Below are positions 26,108 to 34,341 of a stretch of DNA of 64,000 nt, one piece after another. Below the pieces are notes generated by a model. It saw only the letters and a list, made by a program, of their open reading frames with translations, ran no database searches and was not told where the DNA came from. The position numbers were made by a program, and so were the translations under genes. The DNA is taken from the NCBI GenBank assembly GCA_938007935.1, contig CALLMD010000022.1:30301-94300 (forward strand). Direction: 5' to 3'. This DNA is from an uncultured Hellea sp. (GTDB lineage: Bacteria > Pseudomonadota > Alphaproteobacteria > Caulobacterales > Maricaulaceae). The stretch's first letter is position 1. Each line of letters begins with the position of its first letter.

Positions 26108-27721
26108 TTAGCGGATATTCTCACTATCACCCAATAAACAAGGGAGCGTTTTTAGCATAACCATTAAGTCAAAAAGAGGGCTGCAGCGTTCTATATATTC
26201 CATATCTAAGGTTACACGGCGCTCGACATCAGCCGCATTATGTAGCGGGCCTCTAGATCCATTAATCTGTGCCCAGCCAGTCATACCTGGTTTCATTTTA
26301 TGGCGATGGGCATATTCCTCGACAAGCTTATAACTTTCCGTCTCACCAGTGCGCATACCAACCGCATGGGGTCGTGGGCCCACGAGTGACATCTCGCCTT
26401 TAATGACATTAATAAGTTGAGGGAGCTCATCTATACTTGTTTTGCGGATAAATCGGCCAATTTTCGTCACGCGTGCATCTCCCGCCACTGTTTGCTGAGC
26501 GGCCTCAAGGTCGGCAGCGTCATTGCGCATTGAACGGAATTTATAAACATCAAAAACGCGGTTGTTGAAGCCATGCCGCGGTTGCTTGAACAGGGCAGGC
26601 CCTGGGCTTCCCTTTTTAATCATTAAGCCGATGGCAATGAGAATTGGCGAGAGCACTATTAATGCAGTGCCGGCAATGACAACGTCCATGAGGCGTTTAA
26701 CCGCGACATGGCGTCCACTCATCTGCTTACCGCTAATATCCAGCATGCCGACTTCAGCAATTTGAGAGAGACGTTGTTGGACATGGTTTAAGTCTTCAAA
26801 TTCATCGACAACAAAGGCAATACGGTTTGGCAGCAGACGGATTTGTTCGACAAACTCTTTTTTCCGTGTTTGTGCGATTTTGGGCAGCGTTACAACAATT
26901 TGGTTGATATAGGGCAGTTGGTCCCATTCCAGCAAATCTTTGATTTTTCCGACGACAGGGACGCCGTGAATATTATGCGGGGCTCGTGCTAGTCTTTCAT
27001 CAAAAATAGCCAAAATGTTGAGGTCTTTTGTTTTTGCATTTTCTTCTATAATTCGGCGCGCGGACTCTGTCGCGCCGAGCATAACAATGGTCGGTGCCAG
27101 AGCACGGCGCGCATGAAGCCGCTTTATTTGTGTGTGATAAAGAATGTGAAGAATGAAAAGCACAGCAGAGGCCCCTAACCCAGCTTTTGCCAAAGCATCG
27201 GGTAAGAAGGTATCTGGACGCGTAATCAGAGCTATTGTTAGCCACAGACCAAGCGCGCTAAAGGCTGCGACGAAGATTGTCTTCATATGCTGGTTTAGTG
27301 TTTCGGCAGGCGCAAAGCGGTGCGCACGATTTATGAATAACATCGAAATGAAGACGCCCATGCCGAGTAATGCGGCTGCAATAGGTGCTATGACGTTTTT
27401 CTCATTTATTCCAATATAACCGTTCCAAACGGCCAATGCGATGACGGCTGTAATCCAGAAAATGTCAGAAACCCGTAAAGCAAAACGTAATGCGTTCATA
27501 TTGGTTTGCTTCTGAGGCACATTGATGTCAGAGACGGTTTTACGTTTCCTGCGCCTGTCTGGTTGATGTTTTTTCAGGCCAGGGCGAATGGCTTCGCTAA
27601 AGGCATCAAGCTGCTCGGTTCGCCGAACGTCAGTCTTACGTTTTTGGTCATTGCCGCGAGAAGGTGTTTCACCCATTGGCATATCTCGCTTAGCTTCTAC
27701 TGAATTCTTCTTGTTAAGCAT
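26108..27721 (-). CDS. Initiating undecaprenyl-phosphate sugar-phosphate transferase (polyprenyl glycosylphosphotransferase)
   Basis: A 537-residue protein of the WcaJ/PssY type. After a charged N-terminus come about four membrane helices (80-190), then a CoA-binding-like middle region (IVMLGATESARRIIEE, VPVVGKIKDLL). The catalytic C-terminal domain has the membrane-re-entrant Lys-Arg-x-x-Asp region (VAVKRLMDVVIAG), KGSPGPALFKQPRHGFNNR, VYKFRSMR, KTSIDELPQL and KPGMTGWAQINGSRG. It transfers a sugar phosphate to undecaprenyl phosphate, starting repeat-unit synthesis. It is the first gene of the minus-strand half of the locus. Confidence 0.92.
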   Translation of the reverse strand: MLNKKNSVEAKRDMPMGETPSRGNDQKRKTDVRRTEQLDAFSEAIRPGLKKHQPDRRRKRKTVSDINVPQKQTNMNALRFALRVSDIFWITAVIALAVWNGYIGINEKNVIAPIAAALLGMGVFISMLFINRAHRFAPAETLNQHMKTIFVAAFSALGLWLTIALITRPDTFLPDALAKAGLGASAVLFILHILYHTQIKRLHARRALAPTIVMLGATESARRIIEENAKTKDLNILAIFDERLARAPHNIHGVPVVGKIKDLLEWDQLPYINQIVVTLPKIAQTRKKEFVEQIRLLPNRIAFVVDEFEDLNHVQQRLSQIAEVGMLDISGKQMSGRHVAVKRLMDVVIAGTALIVLSPILIAIGLMIKKGSPGPALFKQPRHGFNNRVFDVYKFRSMRNDAADLEAAQQTVAGDARVTKIGRFIRKTSIDELPQLINVIKGEMSLVGPRPHAVGMRTGETESYKLVEEYAHRHKMKPGMTGWAQINGSRGPLHNAADVERRVTLDMEYIERCSPLFDLMVMLKTLPCLLGDSENIR

Positions 27722-27813
27722 TTGCTTTAACCCACCTTATATTTTTCTGATGGTAGTAAATGAAATCCACAAATATCTGGTAAACAGAGCGAAAATTTAT
27801 CAATTCAGGATGT

Positions 27814-27828
27814 GTTTCAAAGTGAAAC
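27814..27828. promoter_or_regulatory. Short perfect inverted repeat upstream of the exopolysaccharide genes
   Basis: GTTTCA-AAG-TGAAAC has 6-bp arms. It lies 93 bp upstream of the initiating transferase start in the 294-bp gap shared with the acyl-CoA synthetase gene. Its function as an operator is a guess. Confidence 0.3.
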
Positions 27829-27951
27829 GAAAACCTTACTTTTCGGCAGATTTCTATGTTTTATGGTAAAGGTCTGGTTAAATTCGAGCTAACTAAAAGT
27901 TTTTCATTTATAAAAATCTATATGTCATCAAATCGCGCACTTATCTTTGAG

Positions 27952-27975
27952 GTTTATGCTTGCCCTCACATAAAC
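27952..27975. promoter_or_regulatory. Inverted repeat upstream of the acyl-CoA synthetase gene
   Basis: GTTTATG and CATAAAC form perfect 7-bp arms around a 10-bp spacer, ending 40 bp before the ATG at 28016. This position suits an operator over the promoter. Confidence 0.35.
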
Positions 27976-28015
27976 TTTCTGGAAGCATTTAGACTGGGTT
28001 GCAAAGTAGGTTTAA

Positions 28016-29545
28016 ATGAAAAATGACTTATATTTCGAGGGGCATAAAACTAAGCGAGAGGACTATCTGAATCGGGCTAAACGCTATGCGTCGATATTGA
28101 AAAGCTACGGCGTAGGCGAGGATGATTCTGTTGCGCTTCTTTTTCGTAATGATACTGTTTATCTCGAACTCACACAGGCTTGCCGCTATGTTGGGGCCTA
28201 TTATGTGACGTTAAATTGGCATGCTTCTGGTGCTGAAATAGTAGATATTCTTGAGGACTCCAAAGCCAAGGTTTTGATTGGCCATAGTGACCTTACTGAA
28301 AAATTCAAAGCTGGTGCCGATTTTAGCGCTGCTCTTCTATCTATTCCAACACCGCAGCAAGTTGTGGATAAATATAAGGTTGATCCAGCATTAGCCCAGG
28401 GGCAAGAAAATTTGTTTGACCTCTTAAAGACGGCCTTGCCCGTTGAGACTGAGCCTCTCAAAAGCCGAGGGCTACTGGCCTATACATCGGGGAGTACAGG
28501 TCGCCCCAAAGGCATTCGGCGTGAGGTAAACCCTGATAGTCCGGATCAGTATGAAACCTATAAAATGCTGGCATCGGCCTTAATGATGCTAAAGCCCGGG
28601 GACAGGTTTTACACATCTGCCCCCCTTTATCATAGCGCGCCAATGGCCTTATCTGGATTTTGCCTCGCGGCGGGGTATGCCGAGCTTTATATCGCTGCAA
28701 AGTTTGATCCTGAGGGTTTTTTAGCTGATATTGAACGCTATAGCATTACGCATTGCTACATCGTTCCAACAATGATGGTACGTTTGCTGAAACTGCCAGA
28801 TTCGGTTCGTGCTAAATATGATACTTCTTCATTACGATTTGGAATTTCAACGGGGTCTGCGTGGCCACAGGATGTCAAACAGGCCATGATTGAATGGTTC
28901 GGGCCGATATTTTACGAAGCTTATGGGGCGAGTGAAATTGGATTTATAACTCTAATTTCTTCAGAAGAAGCTATTCAAAAACCAGGCTCAGTTGGTAAAA
29001 TTTTACAAGGTGGGTCGATAAAAATCATAGACGATAACCAGAATGAATTACCCATCGGCGAAGCGGGCTCTATATATGTGCGATTAAACCAATTCGGAGA
29101 TTTTAAATATTCAAATGCAGACGGTGACCTTAAGGGTCAACGTTATGATGGGCACACAACAGTTGGTGATGTGGGCTATCTAGATGAAGATGGTTATCTC
29201 TATATAAGTGATCGCAAGAAAGACATGATCATCTCTGGTGGGGCGAATATCTTTCCGGCGGAAATTGAAGCAGCATTAATCGAAATGCCAGAGGTCTTTG
29301 ACTGTGCTGTATTTGGTATCCCAAATACCGAATTTGGAGAAATGGTCGTGGCCGCAGTTCAATGCGCGGCAGGTCACGGTCTTAATTTGGAAGATATGCA
29401 AACTTATCTTTCAGACAAGATAGCGCGGTTCAAAATCCCTCAGCAGCTGGATTTACATGACCAACTTCCGCGTGAGGATAGTGGTAAGATATTCAAACAG
29501 CGTTTGAGAGCGCCATATTGGGAGAATACGGGCCGCAACATATAA
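28016..29545 (+). CDS. AMP-dependent acyl-CoA synthetase/ligase
   Basis: A 509-residue member of the ANL adenylating enzymes. The phosphate-binding loop is LLAYTSGSTGRPKGIRRE (about 155-172), the A5 motif is YEAYGASEIG, and the hinge and C-terminal motifs are GDVGYLDEDGYLYISDRKKD and ISGGANIFPAEIE. The catalytic Lys region is EDSGKIFKQRLR. It would activate a carboxylic acid to its CoA thioester. The chain length is unreadable. It stands next to the tRNA-Ser attachment site, only 9 bp from the left end of the integrated element. Confidence 0.9.
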   Translation: MKNDLYFEGHKTKREDYLNRAKRYASILKSYGVGEDDSVALLFRNDTVYLELTQACRYVGAYYVTLNWHASGAEIVDILEDSKAKVLIGHSDLTEKFKAGADFSAALLSIPTPQQVVDKYKVDPALAQGQENLFDLLKTALPVETEPLKSRGLLAYTSGSTGRPKGIRREVNPDSPDQYETYKMLASALMMLKPGDRFYTSAPLYHSAPMALSGFCLAAGYAELYIAAKFDPEGFLADIERYSITHCYIVPTMMVRLLKLPDSVRAKYDTSSLRFGISTGSAWPQDVKQAMIEWFGPIFYEAYGASEIGFITLISSEEAIQKPGSVGKILQGGSIKIIDDNQNELPIGEAGSIYVRLNQFGDFKYSNADGDLKGQRYDGHTTVGDVGYLDEDGYLYISDRKKDMIISGGANIFPAEIEAALIEMPEVFDCAVFGIPNTEFGEMVVAAVQCAAGHGLNLEDMQTYLSDKIARFKIPQQLDLHDQLPREDSGKIFKQRLRAPYWENTGRNI

Positions 29546-29553
29546 AGGGAGTG

Positions 29554-29568
29554 GTGGCGGAGATGAAG
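29554..29568 (+). repeat. Left attachment-site core
   Basis: GTGGCGGAGATGAAG, an exact copy of the tRNA-Ser 3' end at 35020-35034. The match stops at both sides (29553 and 29569 differ from the right copy), as expected for a leftover tRNA fragment created by integration. Confidence 0.88.
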
Positions 29569-29687
29569 TCTATAGAACATACGTTTTTAGGTGTTTTAGA
29601 ACGTTCGTCTTAAGTCCTTATATATAATGGATTTATTTTATAGCTTTCCATAGCCGTCCACTCGTGTTTGTGCTAATAGACGTTCAG

Positions 29688-29710
29688 TATTAGGACGAAT
29701 ATTAGGACGC
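29688..29710 (+). repeat. Left copy of the 23-bp subterminal direct repeat
   Basis: It contains TATTAGGACG twice, three bases apart, and is identical over 23 bases to 34944-34966. It lies between the left att core and the integrase ATG, where arm-type integrase sites or an autoregulatory operator would be expected. Confidence 0.75.
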
Positions 29711-29717
29711 GAAGCAA

Positions 29718-30905
29718 ATGGGTAGAGGTCGCCACAAATTAAAGCCGTTACAGGTCGAGCGGTTAAAGAAACCGGGCCGCTATGGCGATGGGCATGGGCT
29801 TTATCTTGTAATTCGCCGCTCTGGCTCAAGGGCGTGGTCTTATGTTTGGATAAGGCAAGGCGTAAGACGTGAGATGGGTCTGGGTGGCTTTCCCAGCATT
29901 GATTTAAAAAGAGCGAGAGAAAAAGCCGATTTTGTAAGGTCGCAAATTGCCGATGGTCTCGATCCTATGTCCGAGCGGGACAAAGATATTACCCTGAAGT
30001 TTTCTGAAGTTGCCGAACTTGTTTTGGAAAAGAAGCGCAAGACGTGGACCAATGCCAAACATGGAGCGCAATGGGAACGGGCCTTAAGAGTATTGTGCAA
30101 ACCGCTTCATTCTGTTTTAGTCAATGAGATTGATACACCTCATGTCTTACGGATTTTAAATCCTGTATGGGAAAAGACGCCTGAAACGGGAAGGCGTTTA
30201 AGGTCACGCCTAGCCCATGTTCTGGACTATGCCACGACGCAAGGTTGGCGAACAGGTGAAAATCCAGCACGGTGGAAAGGTCATTTAGAACATGTCCTAG
30301 AAAGCAAGCTGGGCGAGCGTAAAAACTTCGCCGCTATGCCATATGTTGACCTTCCAGAATTTATAGATGCGCTTCGGGCTAAAAACACAATCCCTTCCAT
30401 CGCCCTTGAATTTACAATCCTAACAGCCGCAAGGACAGGCGAGACTTTAGGCGCGAAGTGGGAGGAGATTGATTTGGAAAATGCTCTTTGGTCTATACCC
30501 GCGAGCCGTATGAAAATGAAAGTTGATCATGATGTGCCCTTATCACCAAGGGTAGTGGAAATACTAAGGGAGTTAAACAAAGACAAATTTTCAAACTATG
30601 TCTTTCCGGGCCAGCGCCCGATTAAACCTATATCCAACATGACCATGACAATGGTTTTGCGGAGAATGGGCTTTGGCCATTTCACAGTACACGGTTTTAG
30701 AAGCACCTTCCGCACATGGTGTGGGGACCAAACTAACTTTCCACGTGAGATTGCCGAGCAAGCCTTAAGCCACCGCATAGGGAACGCCGTGGAGCAAGCC
30801 TATTCGCGAGGTAAGGCGCTGGAAAAACGTAGACGCTTAATGAATAGCTGGGGGGATTTTTGCGCTGGAATTAATTCTAGCCAGATTGTGAGGCTTCATG
30901 GATGA
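29718..30905 (+). CDS. Tyrosine-type site-specific integrase
   Basis: A 395-residue P4-like integrase. The N-terminal arm-binding domain has GDGHGLYLVIRRSGSRAWSY and MGLGGFPSIDLKRARE. The catalytic residues are present: R239 in TAARTGETLGAKW, H325 and R328 in HGFRSTFRTW, H352 in ALSHRIG, and the nucleophile Y362 in EQAYSRG. It catalyses recombination between attP and the tRNA-Ser 3' end, and with a directionality factor also excision. The ATG lies 7 bp after the left 23-bp repeat. The next gene overlaps by 8 bases. Confidence 0.95.
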   Translation: MGRGRHKLKPLQVERLKKPGRYGDGHGLYLVIRRSGSRAWSYVWIRQGVRREMGLGGFPSIDLKRAREKADFVRSQIADGLDPMSERDKDITLKFSEVAELVLEKKRKTWTNAKHGAQWERALRVLCKPLHSVLVNEIDTPHVLRILNPVWEKTPETGRRLRSRLAHVLDYATTQGWRTGENPARWKGHLEHVLESKLGERKNFAAMPYVDLPEFIDALRAKNTIPSIALEFTILTAARTGETLGAKWEEIDLENALWSIPASRMKMKVDHDVPLSPRVVEILRELNKDKFSNYVFPGQRPIKPISNMTMTMVLRRMGFGHFTVHGFRSTFRTWCGDQTNFPREIAEQALSHRIGNAVEQAYSRGKALEKRRRLMNSWGDFCAGINSSQIVRLHG

Positions 30906-31368
30906 TAAAATCAGGAAGTCTTTGGTCTCGGAAATAGATGATAAGTCCGAGCTTTTACTTTCCACGTTTGCTGAGATTGGTATTAAAACTGGTGATTTAT
31001 CACCATTATCAGACCTTTTAGAATCTACATTTCGTATAGATTGCAGTATTAGGAGGTTACTCATAAAAATGATCAGCCATTCGCATGATTTGGATTATGT
31101 TCTTGAAATACGAAAACATCCGAAACTAAAAGGAAATGCGAAACCTGAACATCAAAAATTAGAAAAAGTATGGAAAGATATAGAAATCGCAGTTTGGATG
31201 CTGTCCATGGGCGTCGATAATAAGGATACTTACTCTTACGCAATCAAGATGGCGTCTAATAAATTTAACCTCGAATATGGGTCGTTGGCTAATATATGGA
31301 CTAAATATCAAAAGGCGGCGAAATATCATATTCAGCAAATTGCTGAAGCGGAGCCGTTACATTTTTGA
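30898..31368 (+). CDS. Unknown protein of the integrated element
   Basis: A 156-residue, mostly helical, soluble protein with no recognised motif. It has Asp/Glu/Lys-rich N-terminal helices and a C-terminal part, TYSYAIKMASNKFNLEYGSL, that looks like a compact helical domain. The ATG overlaps the integrase end by 8 bases, so the two are probably translated from one message. It may be an accessory recombination or regulatory protein, which is inferred only from position. Confidence 0.6.
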   Translation: MDDKIRKSLVSEIDDKSELLLSTFAEIGIKTGDLSPLSDLLESTFRIDCSIRRLLIKMISHSHDLDYVLEIRKHPKLKGNAKPEHQKLEKVWKDIEIAVWMLSMGVDNKDTYSYAIKMASNKFNLEYGSLANIWTKYQKAAKYHIQQIAEAEPLHF

Positions 31369-31508
31369 ACTAACCCCGATTCATTATTTTAACGCTCTAA
31401 TTGATTAATGGATGTTGTGGACACCCCTAATTTTGTGCGTATTTAAAGAATTGCTAGCGAATCCTCGCGGCCAGCTAGGGACAGTTTCCCTCACACTGGA
31501 GCAATTAT
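31369..31508. other. Promoter region of the AlpA-like gene
   Basis: A 140-bp gap before the AlpA-like regulator. It contains short inverted segments (CTAGC...GCTAG; GGGA...TCCC) but no clear terminator. It is the natural place for the early promoter of the element. Confidence 0.35.
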
Positions 31509-31691
31509 ATGCAAAAAATAACGGTTACAATCTCTGAAGCCTGTAAATTATCAGGATTAGGACGCAGTACAATTTACAAACTTTTTCAGTCGGGAGACCT
31601 TACTCCGCGTAAATGTGGATCGAGAACTCTTATACTGGTGAAAGATCTCGAAAACTATCTAAACAACCTCTCAGTTTCGGACGCAGCGTGA
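31509..31691 (+). CDS. AlpA/excisionase-type small HTH protein
   Basis: A 60-residue protein. Residues about 6-50 form the MerR-like winged helix-turn-helix of AlpA/HTH_17 proteins: ITVTISEACKLSGLGRSTIY, a KLFQSGDLTPRKCGSR wing, then LVKDLENYLNNL. In P4-type and satellite elements such proteins activate integrase transcription or act as the excision factor. Its TGA overlaps the next ATG by one base. Confidence 0.85.
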   Translation: MQKITVTISEACKLSGLGRSTIYKLFQSGDLTPRKCGSRTLILVKDLENYLNNLSVSDAA

Positions 31692-32050
31692 TGATGCTGA
31701 GTGGTGATACTAAAGCTAATTCTAATTTGTTCGATAGGCATGAAAACAGGGCCTTAGAACCCCGTTTTTTTTCGTTCCATGAGTTGGCTGGGTTAGGGCA
31801 CCCTAATGACCCTTTAAGCGCAATTAGGTCTAAATGCTTGGAGTGTTGCGGTGGATCGCCCGGTGAAGTCAGAAAGTGCGGTATTTATAAATGTGCCCTC
31901 TGGCCGATGCGAATGAAATACAACCCGTTTCACGCAAAATCTAAACACTCACAAAACAAAGAAATAGCCCCGGCAGCCTACAAGCAAACCGAGGCTGTTG
32001 AAATCTCAAAGCAAAAAGAAATATCAGCTAATGTTTACACTAAATCATAA
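31691..32050 (+). CDS. Cys-rich phage/satellite-type protein, unknown function
   Basis: A 119-residue protein starting at the ATG that shares a base with the AlpA stop. Its centre contains AIRSKCLECCGGSPGEVRKC followed by GIYKCALWPMRMKYNPFH, with Cys residues spaced like a small zinc-binding or disulfide knot. I recall similar Cys-Cys...CxLWPxRxG-like segments in alphaproteobacterial prophage regions. The tail is Lys/Gln-rich and probably disordered. It may bind DNA. A longer frame from 31613 overlaps the AlpA gene out of frame and is not preferred. Confidence 0.6.
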   Translation: MMLSGDTKANSNLFDRHENRALEPRFFSFHELAGLGHPNDPLSAIRSKCLECCGGSPGEVRKCGIYKCALWPMRMKYNPFHAKSKHSQNKEIAPAAYKQTEAVEISKQKEISANVYTKS

Positions 32051-32747
32051 TTTTAATCAACCACAACAGCCGTCATTCTTAACCCAATATCCAGCTCTTA
32101 AGCGCCATATTAGTATTAAGGGTACACTTAAGCATGAAAGTACATTCATCAGAAAGAGAGCAGCGCAGAACATTCTCAATGCTTTTCACTTTGCTGAGTG
32201 GTTAGTCAAATCGTTTAATGTTTATGTTGTAATTAACCTGAATGATACGATAGCTCAATCATCTACCACCGCCTTTACAAAGATATTAGCTAAGTATCGC
32301 GTATGGTTAGAATACAAACGCACGAAGCAAATAATTCATTGCCCACCGCTATACGTATTCTCGCATGAAAACCCAGCCGCAGATAACCCTCATGTCAATT
32401 GGTGTATCTATATCCCGCCAAGCATAATTGATGAGTTCAATCTAAAGCTTCCCCGTTGGATTGCTGCTGTTCAAGGTGAGTTAGAGAGCAATACAGTCAA
32501 AAGTCAGCTAATAACTGAAGACGAATATTGGGATCGTGCGTACTATATAATCAAAGGGCTTGATCCTGATTTTATAGATCACTTTGGGATGAGATATCTC
32601 TGTGACCAGAAAGGCCCACAGGGGGTCATATACGGCCAGAGAGCGGGTTTTAGTAGGGCGATGGGGCCGGTGGCCATGAAAAGAAAAAATTTTAGCCCAA
32701 AGTTGTATTACAGGATGAAAAGAAGAGATTACTTGCGATCATCGTAA
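32031..32747 (+). CDS. Candidate replication initiator-like protein with degenerate HUH motif order
   Basis: A 238-residue protein from the ATG at 32031; a TTG at 31998 is also open. In order it has a hydrophobic strand VYVVINLND (about 64-72), PHVNWCIYIP (H121-x-N123, where HUH replication proteins have His-hydrophobic-His), YYIIKG (Y172...K175, the YxxK pattern) and a conserved-looking basic end GQRAGFSRAMGPVAMKRK. The order matches rolling-circle Rep motifs I, II and III, but the second motif lacks its second His. I recognise no named family. If functional, it would let the excised circle replicate. This is a hypothesis. Confidence 0.5.
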   Translation: MFTLNHNFNQPQQPSFLTQYPALKRHISIKGTLKHESTFIRKRAAQNILNAFHFAEWLVKSFNVYVVINLNDTIAQSSTTAFTKILAKYRVWLEYKRTKQIIHCPPLYVFSHENPAADNPHVNWCIYIPPSIIDEFNLKLPRWIAAVQGELESNTVKSQLITEDEYWDRAYYIIKGLDPDFIDHFGMRYLCDQKGPQGVIYGQRAGFSRAMGPVAMKRKNFSPKLYYRMKRRDYLRSS

Positions 32748-33063
32748 ATTTATTTCGAGTGTCTTTAAAGCGTGAAAATAGTCAAAAACCAGCAAAGCTC
32801 ATAATAATGTCAATTTATTCACCTATTTGATAGTCTAGAGGGATTTTAGTGAGTCAGTCCAAACTGTAATTTGGACACTGAGAAAAGTATTCAAAATTCC
32901 CTTTATTGTATGACTGGAGTGAAACATGAAAACAAAAGTAATTTTTTTCTCATATATAAAGTGAGTTTTACCCTATTCTTTTGTATTTTCTCGTAGCCTA
33001 GGTTTTAAATCTATGTGTATCTTCAATAGGATAATTTTGAATTTCAGTGGTTAAAAGGACTTA
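32748..33063. other. 316-bp noncoding gap in the element
   Basis: AT-rich, with no supported frame. It contains the inverted repeat at 32857-32876 and, near its right end, the AAGGA Shine-Dalgarno of the Sel1 lipoprotein gene. It could hold the promoter of the two cargo genes, and possibly an origin for the Rep-like protein. Confidence 0.45.
32857..32876. promoter_or_regulatory. Inverted repeat between Rep-like gene and cargo genes
   Basis: GTCCAAA and TTTGGAC form 7-bp perfect arms around a 6-base loop. It could be an operator or the hairpin of a nicking site. There is no T-run, so termination is unlikely. Confidence 0.4.
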
Positions 33064-34314
33064 ATGATGAAGTATCTTAGCATTATTTTTTCAGTTCTTT
33101 TGACCGTAATTCTATTGGGTTGTCAGTCATCAGAAAAACCGAAAGCGATGGAGATAGAATCTAAAATTAGGTCATATGAAAAGTTTGATTTGCCACAACT
33201 GAACAAATTCGCTGAACAGAATGATGCTTTTGCTTTAAGAGAACTAGGGACGAGGTATATAAGCGGCAACGGAGTTAAGAAAAAACCTGAATTTGGTTTT
33301 GATTTGATTCGTCGCGCTGCAAAAGATGGTAATGCGGCGGCCTTAAATACGATGGGGATTGCATATCAAACTGGCCGTGGAGCTAAACAAGATTTCATTC
33401 TCGCAAAGTCGTATTTTGAGAAAGCTATTCTTGCTGGGTCTAGTAGAGGCCATTTAAATTTAGCCAATATTTATTTTGATGGAAATGACAATATTGCTGA
33501 AGACAAGTTAAAGGCATTATACCATTTTGAAGCATGCTCCCTTCTCGGCAAAGACTTTTGCTCTTACATCCTCAGTGACCTTTACTGGAAAGGCGATGGC
33601 GTAAATAAAAATAAGGAATTAGCCAAAGATTATGCGCAACGCGCTATTAATAATGACTACCTTCCCGCCGTAGGACTTCTCGCGGCTTATGAGTTTGGAG
33701 ATGGCAACTTTGAAAAGTCATACCCTCTCGCATATCGAGTTAGGGATTGGAGCGGGGATGGCATAGGAGCTGAGATATACGGCCTTCATAAATATTTTGG
33801 GTATGCTACATCTCAAGACTTTGTCGAAGCAAATTACTACCTCACAAATATTGAGCTGGAACTTAGCACCTCAGCTAGCGTGCTAGGTGATATGTATGCT
33901 AATGGTCTAGGTGTGGATCAAGACTTAAAGGCCGCTCTCAGATATTATAAACAAGCTAAAGCGATGGGCGACGCCACCGCCAATTCATCTATAGTTAAGT
34001 TAGTTAAATCTATAGGAGAGGGGGAAGCCAAACAGAAACAGCTCAAACTCGATTTAATGGTAGGAGAAATGCAAGTTTCTTGTGAAATGGCTATCCAAGA
34101 CGCCGCAATATATGGAGCCAAGTTTCCATTCCTTTCAGGGCGGCCAAACGAGGCCGATTGTATCGAGAAAACTAATCGGTGTGCTTTTCGGTGGGGACCG
34201 GGACAACTAAAGCTTAAAAACCAATTCGGTACTTGGTACAAAAGTTCGGCAAAATGCTTCACGCACAATGGGAGTATAGCTAGTCTCACAATCGATGGCC
34301 ATAAGATTGAATAA
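33064..34314 (+). CDS. Sel1-repeat lipoprotein with unknown C-terminal domain
   Basis: A 416-residue protein with a lipoprotein signal: FSVLLTVILLGC, with lipobox Cys near 20. The body holds about six Sel1-like repeats (for example RELGTRYISGNGVKKKPEFG, TMGIAYQTGRGAKQDFI and LGDMYANGLGVDQDLKA), forming an alpha-solenoid. The last 90 residues are a separate Cys-containing domain (VSCEMAIQDAAIYG ... RWGPGQLKLKNQFGTWY ... LTIDGHKIE) of unknown function. It probably sits on a membrane facing the periplasm and binds a partner. It precedes the nuclease-like gene by 27 bp, so the two are likely an operon. Confidence 0.75.
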   Translation: MMKYLSIIFSVLLTVILLGCQSSEKPKAMEIESKIRSYEKFDLPQLNKFAEQNDAFALRELGTRYISGNGVKKKPEFGFDLIRRAAKDGNAAALNTMGIAYQTGRGAKQDFILAKSYFEKAILAGSSRGHLNLANIYFDGNDNIAEDKLKALYHFEACSLLGKDFCSYILSDLYWKGDGVNKNKELAKDYAQRAINNDYLPAVGLLAAYEFGDGNFEKSYPLAYRVRDWSGDGIGAEIYGLHKYFGYATSQDFVEANYYLTNIELELSTSASVLGDMYANGLGVDQDLKAALRYYKQAKAMGDATANSSIVKLVKSIGEGEAKQKQLKLDLMVGEMQVSCEMAIQDAAIYGAKFPFLSGRPNEADCIEKTNRCAFRWGPGQLKLKNQFGTWYKSSAKCFTHNGSIASLTIDGHKIE

Positions 34315-34341
34315 TTATGGCTCTCTAAGGTAGCTGTATCC

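Noticed and set aside
31555..31564. Third copy of ATTAGGACGC inside the AlpA-like gene
   Set aside because: It encodes the usual Leu-Gly-Arg-Ser turn of the helix-turn-helix and lacks the two-unit layout of the subterminal repeats.
31613..31690. N-terminal extension of the Cys-rich element protein
   Set aside because: It overlaps the AlpA-like gene in another frame; the ATG at 31691 shares a base with the AlpA stop and is the natural coupled start.
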